A stretch of 64,000 bases of DNA from assembly GCF_934746965.1 (NCBI RefSeq), contig NZ_CAKVFS010000003.1, positions 1 to 64,000 on the forward strand. The letters run 5' to 3'. The position numbers were made by a program, and so were the translations under genes. The notes under the pieces are model-generated. The model ran no database searches, had not been told where the DNA came from, and saw nothing but the letters and a program-made list of their open reading frames with translations. This document shows positions 8,627 through 17,106 of this stretch, piece after piece. Numbering within the stretch: position 1 is the first letter of the stretch; every line of letters begins with the position of its first letter. The stretch comes from an uncultured Methanobrevibacter sp. GTDB taxonomy: Archaea > Methanobacteriota > Methanobacteria > Methanobacteriales > Methanobacteriaceae.

Positions 8627-11376
8627 TTTTTACAAAATTAACATTAAATAATTTTAAATCCTATGATCATGAGGTTATTAGATTTGGTGATGGGATTACA
8701 GTTATTGTAGGGGAAAATGGTGCTGGAAAATCTACTATTTTAGAAGCTATTAGTTTCGCATTATTTAAACAACATACTGCTAAAAAAATTGATGATTTAG
8801 TAAGAAATGGTAGTGATGAAAACATGTATGTTGCATTAGAATTTATTTCTAATGGTAAAGAATACAAAATTCATCGTGAGAAAACTAAATCTGGTTTAAA
8901 ATCAACATTTCTCAAAAAAACTACTTCAAAAGGCCAATTTATTCCTTCATGTGCTGGTGATAAAGAAGTAGCTAATGAAATTCAATCTATTTTAGATATT
9001 GATTCAGACTTATTTTTAAATGCAATTTATATAAGGCAAGGTGAAATTGCAGAGTTAGTTGATAAAACTGCATCTGAGAAAAAACAATTAATTGGAAAAT
9101 TATTAGGATTGGATTCTTTGGAAAAGGCTTGGAAAAATTTACAACCAATTATAAGTGATTATGAAAAGTCTCAAGCTGAACTTAAAGGAAAATTGTTTTC
9201 ATCTGAAGAGTTAAAAGAGGAATATAATCATAAAAAAGCATTGTTAGATAGTCTTAAAGAAAAAGGATTATCTTTAGAAAAGCATATTGAAGAAGTTAAA
9301 GGGATGAAAGCAGAAAAACATACTGAAAAAACAAATATGGAACGAGAAAAAGAAATATTTGATAACTTCAATAATAATTTAGATGCTGAGAAAAAAAGGT
9401 TAGAATCTCTTGAAAATGATAAGAGGACTCTTCAAGATAATTTAGATGAAATAAGAAAAGCAGAAGAACAAATTATAAGATTAGAGAAATTTGTTAAAAA
9501 ATTACCTTTATATTTAGACTTTGAGAAATCTGTTACAAGTATTCAACAATTAGAATTGGATAAACATAAAATTGAAGAAGATTTAAATTCAATTGCAACT
9601 CAAGAAGAACTTTTAGCATCTAAAAAAGAAGGTTATAATAGTTTCTTAGCAGCTGATGAAAAAATTGAAAAGCTTAATAATCAAAAACTTAATCTTGAAA
9701 AAGAATTAGCTACTCTTGCTCAACTTGAAAAAGATAAAAAAGAACTCCTTAAATCTATTGAGGGAAATAGGAATGAAATTGAATCTTTTTTCTCTGTAAC
9801 AAAAGATAAATTATATGATAATGGTTTATCTCAGGATATTTTATCTGATGTGGATAATTTTAATCAATTAGAAGAAGTTACAAATAATTTTAGTGAAGAA
9901 GTTTCAAATAAAGTTAAAGATTTAAGTACTGAAATTATTTCTAAAAATGAGGCTATTGTTAAATTTAATCAGACAATTGAAGGTGCACAAAAGCCATTAG
10001 ATGAATTAAAAGATGTTGAAAACAAATGTCCTGTTTGTCAATCTGATATTGGTCCTCAAAAGAAAAATGAGTTAATTGATTATTATAATGAAGAAATTGA
10101 ATCCAATAAAAATGCTATTGTAGAAACTAATGAAAATATACGTCTTTTAAATAAAAATAGGGATAGTTTTGAAGAAAAATATAATAAACTTCAAATATTG
10201 TCTAAAGATATTATTGGTTATAAAAATAAATTTGATAATTTGGAAAAAGATTTAGTTAAACTTAATGAGATTGATGATGGATTGGAATCTAAAGAATATA
10301 CTAATAATAAGTTAGGTGAACTTATATTGGAAATATCTGAAGAAAAATCTAATCGTGAAAATTATAAAGAATCTTATGATGCATATATTAAGTCTAAAGG
10401 GGCTTTGGATGTTTTAAGTAGTAAAACAGAACTTCAATATAAATTAAATCAAATTAATAATGAAATTGATGTTCATGTTAAAAATATTAAATTGGCTATT
10501 GATCAAGATCCTCATTTAAATAGTGATATGAGTACTAATGATCTTCAATCAAGAATTAATGAATTAAAACAAAAAGAAGAAGAATATAATCAACTTAAAG
10601 GTTTTGTTCAAAATAAAAAAGCTTTGGAAGGTCAATTAACTTCTAAAAAAGAAGATATTAGTGTTTCATTTAATCAAATTGAGATATTGAAAAATAAAAT
10701 AGCTGCTTCTGTTTATGATAAAGAAAAATATGAGAAATTAATTTATCTTTATGAAGTTTATGAAAGAAGATATGATGAGTTTACAAATGAACTTTCAGGA
10801 ATTAAAGGTAGAGCTAAAGAATTAATAGCTAATGTTAATGATTTAACAGAGAAAATATTATCTAATTACAAATTCCAACAAGAATATAAAAATACATCTG
10901 AGTATATAAATCTATTAAACCATATTAGAACTTTATACTCTAAAAATGGTATTCAAAAAGAGTTAAGAAACCGTTCAAGACCTGTAATTCAGAAGTATAC
11001 TAAAGATTTCTTTGATGAATTTAATTTTAATTATTCTGATTTGATATTGGATGAAGATTATAATGTAACAGTATTTGGTCCTGAAGGTGAATCTTCAATG
11101 AGTATGGTTAGTGGTGGTGAAAAAATAGCTATTGCACTAGCTTTAAGACTTGGTATAACTCAAGCTATGGCGAAAGGTGATTTGGATACTATTCTTTTAG
11201 ATGAGCCTACTATACATTTAGATAGTTTCAGAAGACATGAGTTAATTAATTTATTAAAGGATATGACTGTTTTACCGCAGATGATTATTGTAACTCATGA
11301 AAGTCAACTTGAAAATGCTGCAGATAATTTGGTTAAAGTAGAAAAAGAAAATGGTATTTCAAAAGTAACTAATTAA
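8623..11376 (+). CDS. rad50: Rad50 SMC-like ATPase
   Basis: Partner of Mre11 that tethers and opens DNA ends by ATP-driven conformational change. 917 residues: Walker A GENGAGKST at 30-38, long coiled coils, a zinc hook CPVC with Cys469 and Cys472 in the middle, signature SGGEK from Ser830, and Walker B LLDEPT with Asp860-Glu861. The overall architecture and length are typical. The start overlaps mre11 by four bases. Confidence 0.96.
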   Translation: MIFTKLTLNNFKSYDHEVIRFGDGITVIVGENGAGKSTILEAISFALFKQHTAKKIDDLVRNGSDENMYVALEFISNGKEYKIHREKTKSGLKSTFLKKTTSKGQFIPSCAGDKEVANEIQSILDIDSDLFLNAIYIRQGEIAELVDKTASEKKQLIGKLLGLDSLEKAWKNLQPIISDYEKSQAELKGKLFSSEELKEEYNHKKALLDSLKEKGLSLEKHIEEVKGMKAEKHTEKTNMEREKEIFDNFNNNLDAEKKRLESLENDKRTLQDNLDEIRKAEEQIIRLEKFVKKLPLYLDFEKSVTSIQQLELDKHKIEEDLNSIATQEELLASKKEGYNSFLAADEKIEKLNNQKLNLEKELATLAQLEKDKKELLKSIEGNRNEIESFFSVTKDKLYDNGLSQDILSDVDNFNQLEEVTNNFSEEVSNKVKDLSTEIISKNEAIVKFNQTIEGAQKPLDELKDVENKCPVCQSDIGPQKKNELIDYYNEEIESNKNAIVETNENIRLLNKNRDSFEEKYNKLQILSKDIIGYKNKFDNLEKDLVKLNEIDDGLESKEYTNNKLGELILEISEEKSNRENYKESYDAYIKSKGALDVLSSKTELQYKLNQINNEIDVHVKNIKLAIDQDPHLNSDMSTNDLQSRINELKQKEEEYNQLKGFVQNKKALEGQLTSKKEDISVSFNQIEILKNKIAASVYDKEKYEKLIYLYEVYERRYDEFTNELSGIKGRAKELIANVNDLTEKILSNYKFQQEYKNTSEYINLLNHIRTLYSKNGIQKELRNRSRPVIQKYTKDFFDEFNFNYSDLILDEDYNVTVFGPEGESSMSMVSGGEKIAIALALRLGITQAMAKGDLDTILLDEPTIHLDSFRRHELINLLKDMTVLPQMIIVTHESQLENAADNLVKVEKENGISKVTN

Positions 11377-11417
11377 ATATTTAGGTGATAATTATTTTGA
11401 GGATAGTTCGTAGAATT

Positions 11418-11819
11418 TTAGATTCTACCTATTTCCTCAGCATTTTTTATTGCATCGATAATACAATTTGCATTCCATCCTACAATTGTGGATGCTTCTT
11501 TTTCTAAGTTTTCTGGAACTTCTTCAAGTCCATGTGGCCTTACAAGAACTATAGGTATATTATATGTTTTGCTTGCTTTAATCAAATCATTAAAAGTTTC
11601 TTTATTATGATTATATAAACCTGCAAGTAAAATTATTACATTTATTTTTTCAAAAAATTCTTTATTTGCTGTTGAATAAGATCCTGAAATTGATTCTTTC
11701 CATAAGAAGTCATTTTTTGAGTATATTTGCTCTACAAATTTCATATATTCTTTATTTTTATCATATCCATTACTGATAATAAGACGATATATTTTATTAT
11801 CCTTTTCATCTTCAAACAT
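11418..11819 (-). CDS. TIR-like (MTH538-type, DUF1863) protein
   Basis: 133 residues from ATG 11819, which has AAAAGGTG seven bases upstream; the longer reading frame would begin at a GTG inside that ribosome site. The sequence follows the MTH538-type TIR-like pattern: a middle I-VIILLAGLY segment, a later IPIVLVRPHGLEEVP segment, and a C-terminal IVGWNANCIIDAI. Some members of this superfamily are NAD-consuming effectors in defence; others are of unknown role. No fused partner is present. It is transcribed divergently from the Mur ligase and converges with rad50. Recognition is from the family pattern only. Confidence 0.65.
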   Translation of the reverse strand: MFEDEKDNKIYRLIISNGYDKNKEYMKFVEQIYSKNDFLWKESISGSYSTANKEFFEKINVIILLAGLYNHNKETFNDLIKASKTYNIPIVLVRPHGLEEVPENLEKEASTIVGWNANCIIDAIKNAEEIGRI

Positions 11820-11919
11820 TATTTTCACCTTTTAAATGACTTATGAATGTTATAATATTTATACTTGAATAACAATAATTTATACTGTTATATAGTATAG
11901 AGATGAAAGGTATTTTTTT

Positions 11920-13200
11920 ATGAAAGCAGCAGTTATAGGTTTAGGTGTAGAAGGAAAAAAAGCAGTTAATTCTCTGTTAAATCATGGTTGGGAAGTTTAT
12001 GCTACAGATTTAAATAGTAATGTTGATTTGTCTGATTTGGATTTACCAACGATTTCAATGAATTTAGTTAGTGGTGATGAAACAATTTCTATTGTTTCTG
12101 ATAACTTAACTGTTGATTTGGGATTTTCAAATTCTCATGCAATTGATGATTGTGATGCAATAGCAATTAGTCCTAGTATGTATGGAGGTGCTTTTGCAGA
12201 TAAATTACTTGAAAATGGTAGACTTTTAAGTAATGTTGTAACTAAACATAAAGATATATTTACTATTGGAATTACTGGAACTAATGGGAAAACTACATCT
12301 GTTCATATGTTAAAAAGTATTTTAGAAAATGCAGGTAAAAAAGTTTTAGTTGGTGGAAATGGTGGTGGAGGCTTTTCAGGTTATTATGATTTAATTTTAG
12401 AAGCAGCACAAGATGATTATGATATTTTACTTGTTGAAGTTTGTGATATGACACTTGATTTTTGTAATTATTGCTTTGATTTTGACATGGTGGGGTTGAC
12501 TAATATTGGTAATGATCATATGAATGTTCATAAAACTGTAGCTAATTATAAAAACACTTTAGTAAGGTTTTTTGAAGATAAAACTGTTTTTACAGCTTTT
12601 AATCAAGATTTTAATGCAGATTTTAAAGAAGTAGCTAATAAATATATTCCTTTTTTTGAATATGATGGCAAGTTACAAGTTTTTGGTAAATTTAATGCAT
12701 TAAATGCAGGTCTTGCTAGTGCAATAGCTACTGAATTGAAAATATCTAAAGAAATTATTTCTAAATCTTTAACTGAGTTTAAAGCAGTTGAAGGTCGAAT
12801 GGATGTTTATAAAATTAATAATGCATCTATTTTTGTTGGTAAAACTGATAACTCTGATGCTTTAAATTCTGTTTTAAATGAAAATGACTTTTATGCTTTA
12901 TTTATAGGAACTCCTAGGGCTAATGAGGAACATAGATTAAGTATTTTAGATGAAGCAGTTAAATATAATCCTGAAGTTATAGTATTATTCCCTGGGTTAG
13001 ATGATACTATTGACATGGCATTATATAGATTAAACAGTAAGGGTTATGAAGGTAGGATTGAGGTAGCTAATTCTTTAGATGAAATAATTGCTCTTGTTGC
13101 CGAATTTTCTCATGAAGATGCTATTTTCATTGGTGGTAATGGTCAGGAAGCTATTATTGGAATTCAAGAAAGGATAAGGTTGTTATCTGAAAATCTTTAG
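11920..13200 (+). CDS. Mur ligase family protein, probable pseudomurein peptide ligase
   Basis: 426-residue ATP-dependent amide ligase of the MurC/D/E fold: N-terminal Rossmann domain (AAVIGLGVEGKKAV), ATP loop GTNGKT at 120-125 in the central domain, and the LTNIGNDHMNVH metal/ATP region near 200. In pseudomurein-walled methanogens such homologues build the cell-wall peptide; which residue this one adds cannot be read from the sequence. AAAGGT precedes ATG 11920. The next gene encodes an exported protein, which fits a cell-envelope context. Confidence 0.8.
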   Translation: MKAAVIGLGVEGKKAVNSLLNHGWEVYATDLNSNVDLSDLDLPTISMNLVSGDETISIVSDNLTVDLGFSNSHAIDDCDAIAISPSMYGGAFADKLLENGRLLSNVVTKHKDIFTIGITGTNGKTTSVHMLKSILENAGKKVLVGGNGGGGFSGYYDLILEAAQDDYDILLVEVCDMTLDFCNYCFDFDMVGLTNIGNDHMNVHKTVANYKNTLVRFFEDKTVFTAFNQDFNADFKEVANKYIPFFEYDGKLQVFGKFNALNAGLASAIATELKISKEIISKSLTEFKAVEGRMDVYKINNASIFVGKTDNSDALNSVLNENDFYALFIGTPRANEEHRLSILDEAVKYNPEVIVLFPGLDDTIDMALYRLNSKGYEGRIEVANSLDEIIALVAEFSHEDAIFIGGNGQEAIIGIQERIRLLSENL

Positions 13201-13287
13201 TTTGTATCCATTAGAATAAAAATATATAAATAGGATTTTAATTAAACATATTATTGTTATATTATTGTTATTGAAGGTGTTAAATAA

Positions 13288-14472
13288 ATGACTTATAAAT
13301 GGAGAAGTACATCTATTAAAATAATATTGGCATTATTCTTTATTTCGTTACTTCTATTTGCATTTTCCTTTGTAAATCATGCTAATTATACTGGTGAATC
13401 TATTGCAAAAGAGTATAATTTACCTATTGGTCAGTCTATGTTTGAAGGAGATTCAATTTTGGGCGAAAATGAATCCGTTCAAGTACCGTTATTAGGTAAT
13501 GTGCCTTTTATTGCTCATCAAATTAGTAGTCTTGATTTAAGTGGAATTTTGTTGACTTTAACTACGGGTGTTGTTCCTTTTGATTTTACTACAGTATCTA
13601 GTGAAGGGATAGATTCCTATGGTAAGGCTCATGGTTTTGAAGGTCCTGGTTATTTAACTTATGAAGGTAATCAATTAGCTGTTAAGGCTCCACATACTTA
13701 TGTGTGGGGTTATAGTGCACCATATAAGGTTTTAACTAAAACATCTGATGGGATGGATGTTGTAGAAAATGGTACAGTCATTCAGTCTATTCCTACTTCT
13801 GAAATTAAAAACACTGATTTCAAAAGTAAATATTATAATACTACCTCTATTCAAAACTGGTATAATTATGATTCAGATTCATCTAATTTTACATTAGAAC
13901 GTGGAATTGTTGGATTTTCTGATGGAAGGTCTAATATAAGTGCGGATGATGTGGCAACTATATTTGGTGAAAATGTTTCTGATTATGTGGCAGCATATCC
14001 TGATGGCACTCCTATTGTATTATATATGGGTAATGTTACAGAAGAAGATGGTGAAGTTTATTCTACTTCTTTAGGTTCACATCCAGAATATGGTGATAGT
14101 GTAAGGGAATATAATGCAAGATCATTTGTAGATGCATGGAATAATACAGTAATTCCTCCAAATTCTTCAGGAAATGGAAAGGCATATATTGATTTTGGTT
14201 CTGCTTCTGACAGTAATGCTCCAGGAGGTAGTGCTTCTCATGGTGTATGTCCTCCAGCTAGAGCATTAAGGTCTGCAGTTCTTTCTGATGGTTTTGATTT
14301 GCCTGTAGGTATGTGTGGGGATGAAAATGCAGTATTATTTGGATATAATCCTGCAGAGGATATTAAAGTTACAAATCCTCATGATTATCCGGTTAAATTA
14401 GTAATGTGGACAGAAGGTTCAGGTCCAAGTATGTTGATTTTTGCAAAGGTAGAACATTTTATTCCTAGTTGA
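13288..14472 (+). CDS. Membrane-anchored extracytoplasmic protein, VanW-like C-terminus
   Basis: 394 residues with one N-terminal membrane anchor (about residues 8-28) and a long extracytoplasmic part with several NxS/T sequons. The C-terminal ~90 residues (HGVCPPARALRSAVLSDGF onward, then a -TNPHDYPVKLVMW- strand) resemble the end of VanW-type domains, in which a conserved thiol/polar loop precedes a final beta strand; this match is tentative. GAAGGTG lies 9-15 bases before ATG 13288, and a TATA-like AATATATAAATAGG is near 13220-13234. Adjacent to the Mur ligase, it may act on the cell wall. Confidence 0.55.
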   Translation: MTYKWRSTSIKIILALFFISLLLFAFSFVNHANYTGESIAKEYNLPIGQSMFEGDSILGENESVQVPLLGNVPFIAHQISSLDLSGILLTLTTGVVPFDFTTVSSEGIDSYGKAHGFEGPGYLTYEGNQLAVKAPHTYVWGYSAPYKVLTKTSDGMDVVENGTVIQSIPTSEIKNTDFKSKYYNTTSIQNWYNYDSDSSNFTLERGIVGFSDGRSNISADDVATIFGENVSDYVAAYPDGTPIVLYMGNVTEEDGEVYSTSLGSHPEYGDSVREYNARSFVDAWNNTVIPPNSSGNGKAYIDFGSASDSNAPGGSASHGVCPPARALRSAVLSDGFDLPVGMCGDENAVLFGYNPAEDIKVTNPHDYPVKLVMWTEGSGPSMLIFAKVEHFIPS

Positions 14473-14516
14473 ATATAAGTTTCTACTTTTTATATTTACT
14501 TTTTTTAGTGTTTAGG

Positions 14517-15176
14517 ATGACAGTTTCAGCTATTATTACTGCAGCAGGTAAAAATTCTCGTATGAGAAATGATCAAATTTCTAGAGGTATTTCTCTAAAA
14601 AATAAACTTATTCTTCCATTTCATAATAAAACTGTTATAGAAACAACAATTGATAATACATTATCATCTAATGTAGATGAGTGTATTGTGGTGTTAGGTC
14701 ATTATAGTGATGAAATAAAGGAAGCTATTTTTGATAATTATAAAGATTCTGTAAAATTTATAGAAAATAATCCTATTGATGTAGGTTTATCTGTGTCTCT
14801 TTTAAATGGTTTAAAAAATATCAACTCTGATTTTGCACTTTGTGTAACTGGAGATCAGCCCACGGTATCTGGTGAAACATTTAACAAACTGATTGAAGTT
14901 TGTCAGAATTCAGACAACCCAAAAAAAACAATAGCTATTTTAAGACGTAGAAAAATAGGATTATTAGATACTGCTGAAGGATTAGGAATGCCTTTTGTAT
15001 CTTTTAAAAATAATTTAATAAAATATTTAGAAAATGAAAATGATAATTTAAATCCAATTTTAAGAAAAATATTTAGTGATGGTTATACGTTTTATGGAAT
15101 AAAAGAAAAAAATGAATTGGAATTAATGAATATTAATCATTATGATGATTATCTGAAATTATTAAATAGCTTTTAA
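14517..15176 (+). CDS. MobA-like nucleotidyltransferase
   Basis: 219 residues from ATG 14517; the longer frame from 14469 adds a hydrophobic 16-residue stretch that overlaps the previous gene and precedes the true beta-strand, so it is left out. The protein begins TVSAIITAAGKNSRM, the nucleotide-binding loop of the MobA/GlmU-like NTP transferase fold, and has CVTGDQPTVS with the metal-binding Asp. It resembles MocA/CoxC-type cytidylyl- or guanylyltransferases for molybdopterin; the substrate is not determinable. It converges with the DUF169 gene, overlapping by 15 bases. Confidence 0.75.
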   Translation: MTVSAIITAAGKNSRMRNDQISRGISLKNKLILPFHNKTVIETTIDNTLSSNVDECIVVLGHYSDEIKEAIFDNYKDSVKFIENNPIDVGLSVSLLNGLKNINSDFALCVTGDQPTVSGETFNKLIEVCQNSDNPKKTIAILRRRKIGLLDTAEGLGMPFVSFKNNLIKYLENENDNLNPILRKIFSDGYTFYGIKEKNELELMNINHYDDYLKLLNSF

Positions 15177-15836
15177 ATTTGAAATAACTTCATCTATTTT
15201 TTTGCTACTAATTCCAATAGTCATTTCATTATCTTTAATATCTGCTGCTTTTCTAGATCCGTCACAACCTAATGTAAAATTAATTCCACCAGTTATAAAT
15301 GGATTGGCTAATGCATCACCACAAAGTGATTGTATACCTGCAAAGTTAGGTGTAACTTTCTCTCCAGATGAATAAACAATAGTCTGAGCTAATTTCATTC
15401 CTCCAACAGGTTCTGTAATTATGATGATTACGTCTGGTTTAAATATTGCTTCATCTAAAGGTGAATACACAATCCCCCAATATCTATCTTTAATTACTGA
15501 AAGTTTTTTAGTCACTGATTTTGCAGTTTTCAAATCTTTAAATCTGCCTAATTCAAAATATTTTTCTCCACTAGCTAATTTAGGAGGCATATCTCTAAGA
15601 CCAATAGCTCCAGCTCCACCTAAACAAGCTTGTTGTTCAATAGTGCTGTAGAATTTTTCTCCTAATGAAGCTTTTCTAATCATTTCACAATGTCTAATTT
15701 TTTCATTTATTAAATTATAACCTTCGGGAAGGTCTTCTTTGCTAGCTAATAATTTAACAGCTACTACTTTGCAAGTTAATTTAACATGCTCTTCAATTAT
15801 TTTACTGTACTCTTGATTGGTTTTTAAATTACTCAT
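15162..15836 (-). CDS. DUF169 family protein
   Basis: 224 residues with the DUF169 pattern: an early KVVAVKLL strand, CEMIRKAS, the conserved QQACLGGAGAIGL motif with a Cys, and a late TLGCDGSR stretch. The family is common in methanogens and other anaerobes; its biochemical role is unknown, and the conserved cysteines suggest metal or cofactor handling. Start ATG 15836 follows AAGTGATATT. Confidence 0.8.
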   Translation of the reverse strand: MSNLKTNQEYSKIIEEHVKLTCKVVAVKLLASKEDLPEGYNLINEKIRHCEMIRKASLGEKFYSTIEQQACLGGAGAIGLRDMPPKLASGEKYFELGRFKDLKTAKSVTKKLSVIKDRYWGIVYSPLDEAIFKPDVIIIITEPVGGMKLAQTIVYSSGEKVTPNFAGIQSLCGDALANPFITGGINFTLGCDGSRKAADIKDNEMTIGISSKKIDEVISNLKAI

Positions 15837-15862
15837 AATATCACTTGTTTAATATATTATAT

Positions 15863-17089
15863 TTAAGGAATGGTAAATTCTTTTGTTTTATTTTTTTTAT
15901 TTTTACAAAATGTTTTAAAATCACAGGCATCACAGGTTCTTTTATCTGCTTTTGCTTCCCAAGCATCTTGAATTTTACATCCTTTAATTTCTTTAATTAA
16001 TGAAGATTCAATATTATTCACAACAGCATCAAATTCAGTTAAAGCATTATCAATTTCATTATTGTCAATATTGATTATTCGAATTGATCTTGCAGTTTTA
16101 AACTCTGAACTTAATTCTGGAACTTTTGAATCTTCATCCCAATTTTCAATTAATTCTATATCCTTTTTAAACTCACCTTCTTTTGGAATATCTGTTAAAT
16201 TATCATGTATATCTTGTTGAATAACGATTAAATCTTCTTTTGAAGGAACTAGTTCATTTAAATAAAATATAATTCCTGCTACAATAGGTTTTGCATCAGC
16301 TTGTTGTTTTCTAAGCCAAGCATAGGTTAAAATTTGCCATTTATGACGTATCCATGTTTCATCATCTTTTCTTTGATTAGATGGTCGTCTCATTCCTTTA
16401 TAATCAATAATTACTTCATATTCGTCGCTATCAATTTGACTTATATTTTTTTGAAATTCTTCATTATTTTTCAAATATTCAATAATTTTATTTCTATAAT
16501 TGTCTAATGTTGTTTGATTTGTATTGTTTATTGTTTTATCTATTTTCAATGAACTTAGAACATCAATAACACCATTAATACCATAATAATTAGAACGACT
16601 AATATTTTCATCATAATTTGGCATGTTCCTAATTCCTTTAATCAATACTTCTGCAGAATCAATTAATGGGAATAAATGAGGACCCCAATAATTAATAGCA
16701 CTTTGTGCTCGTGCACTAGCTAATTTTTTATGATCTCTTTCATTAATATCAATATTTTCATTATTGGGATTGTTTGTTGAGAAAAAATGTTCTTTTGGAG
16801 GATAAAGTCCTCTTACTTGTAATCTTGCGTCTATCATATTTTCAATAGGTCTAATATCTTTTTTCCAATCCCAAGGGAATGGGGTTTTTTTTAATTCCCA
16901 TTGCAAATAAGCTTCCTCCATTACACCATGTATAAACTCTCCAAACCATAATTGGATAGGCATAGATGGAGGTAAAGTACCTTTATTTTGATATCTGTAT
17001 TGTAAGTTACAGGTCAAAAAGGAAAGTAAATCTCCAGTTAAACTGTATTCTGGAATCATGTATGATTTTGATCTTGAAGATAATTTCAT
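15863..17089 (-). CDS. Cas4/AddB-like PD-(D/E)XK nuclease with Fe-S cysteines
   Basis: 408 residues. The nuclease core is visible as VIIDYKG (Asp229, Lys231) followed by WQILTYAWLRKQQ, the QxxxY motif. One cysteine near the N-terminus (Cys27) and three at the C-terminus (Cys386, Cys389, Cys395) form the split 4Fe-4S arrangement of Cas4 and AddB nucleases. It follows the UvrD-like helicase by 17 bases, with AAAGGTGA before ATG 17089, so the pair probably makes an AddAB-like end-resection complex. No CRISPR array or cas gene is nearby, which argues against a CRISPR role. Confidence 0.8.
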   Translation of the reverse strand: MKLSSRSKSYMIPEYSLTGDLLSFLTCNLQYRYQNKGTLPPSMPIQLWFGEFIHGVMEEAYLQWELKKTPFPWDWKKDIRPIENMIDARLQVRGLYPPKEHFFSTNNPNNENIDINERDHKKLASARAQSAINYWGPHLFPLIDSAEVLIKGIRNMPNYDENISRSNYYGINGVIDVLSSLKIDKTINNTNQTTLDNYRNKIIEYLKNNEEFQKNISQIDSDEYEVIIDYKGMRRPSNQRKDDETWIRHKWQILTYAWLRKQQADAKPIVAGIIFYLNELVPSKEDLIVIQQDIHDNLTDIPKEGEFKKDIELIENWDEDSKVPELSSEFKTARSIRIINIDNNEIDNALTEFDAVVNNIESSLIKEIKGCKIQDAWEAKADKRTCDACDFKTFCKNKKNKTKEFTIP

Positions 17090-17106
17090 TTTTAAGTCAC
17101 CTTTAT

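Noticed and set aside
14469..14516. N-terminal hydrophobic extension of the MobA-like protein
   Set aside because: Coded over the end of the previous gene, no ribosome site, and it would precede the nucleotide-binding strand with a membrane segment not typical of the family.
15863..17089. Possible cas4 gene indicating CRISPR
   Set aside because: No repeat-spacer array and no other cas gene in the window; pairing with a UvrD-like helicase fits AddB-like repair better.
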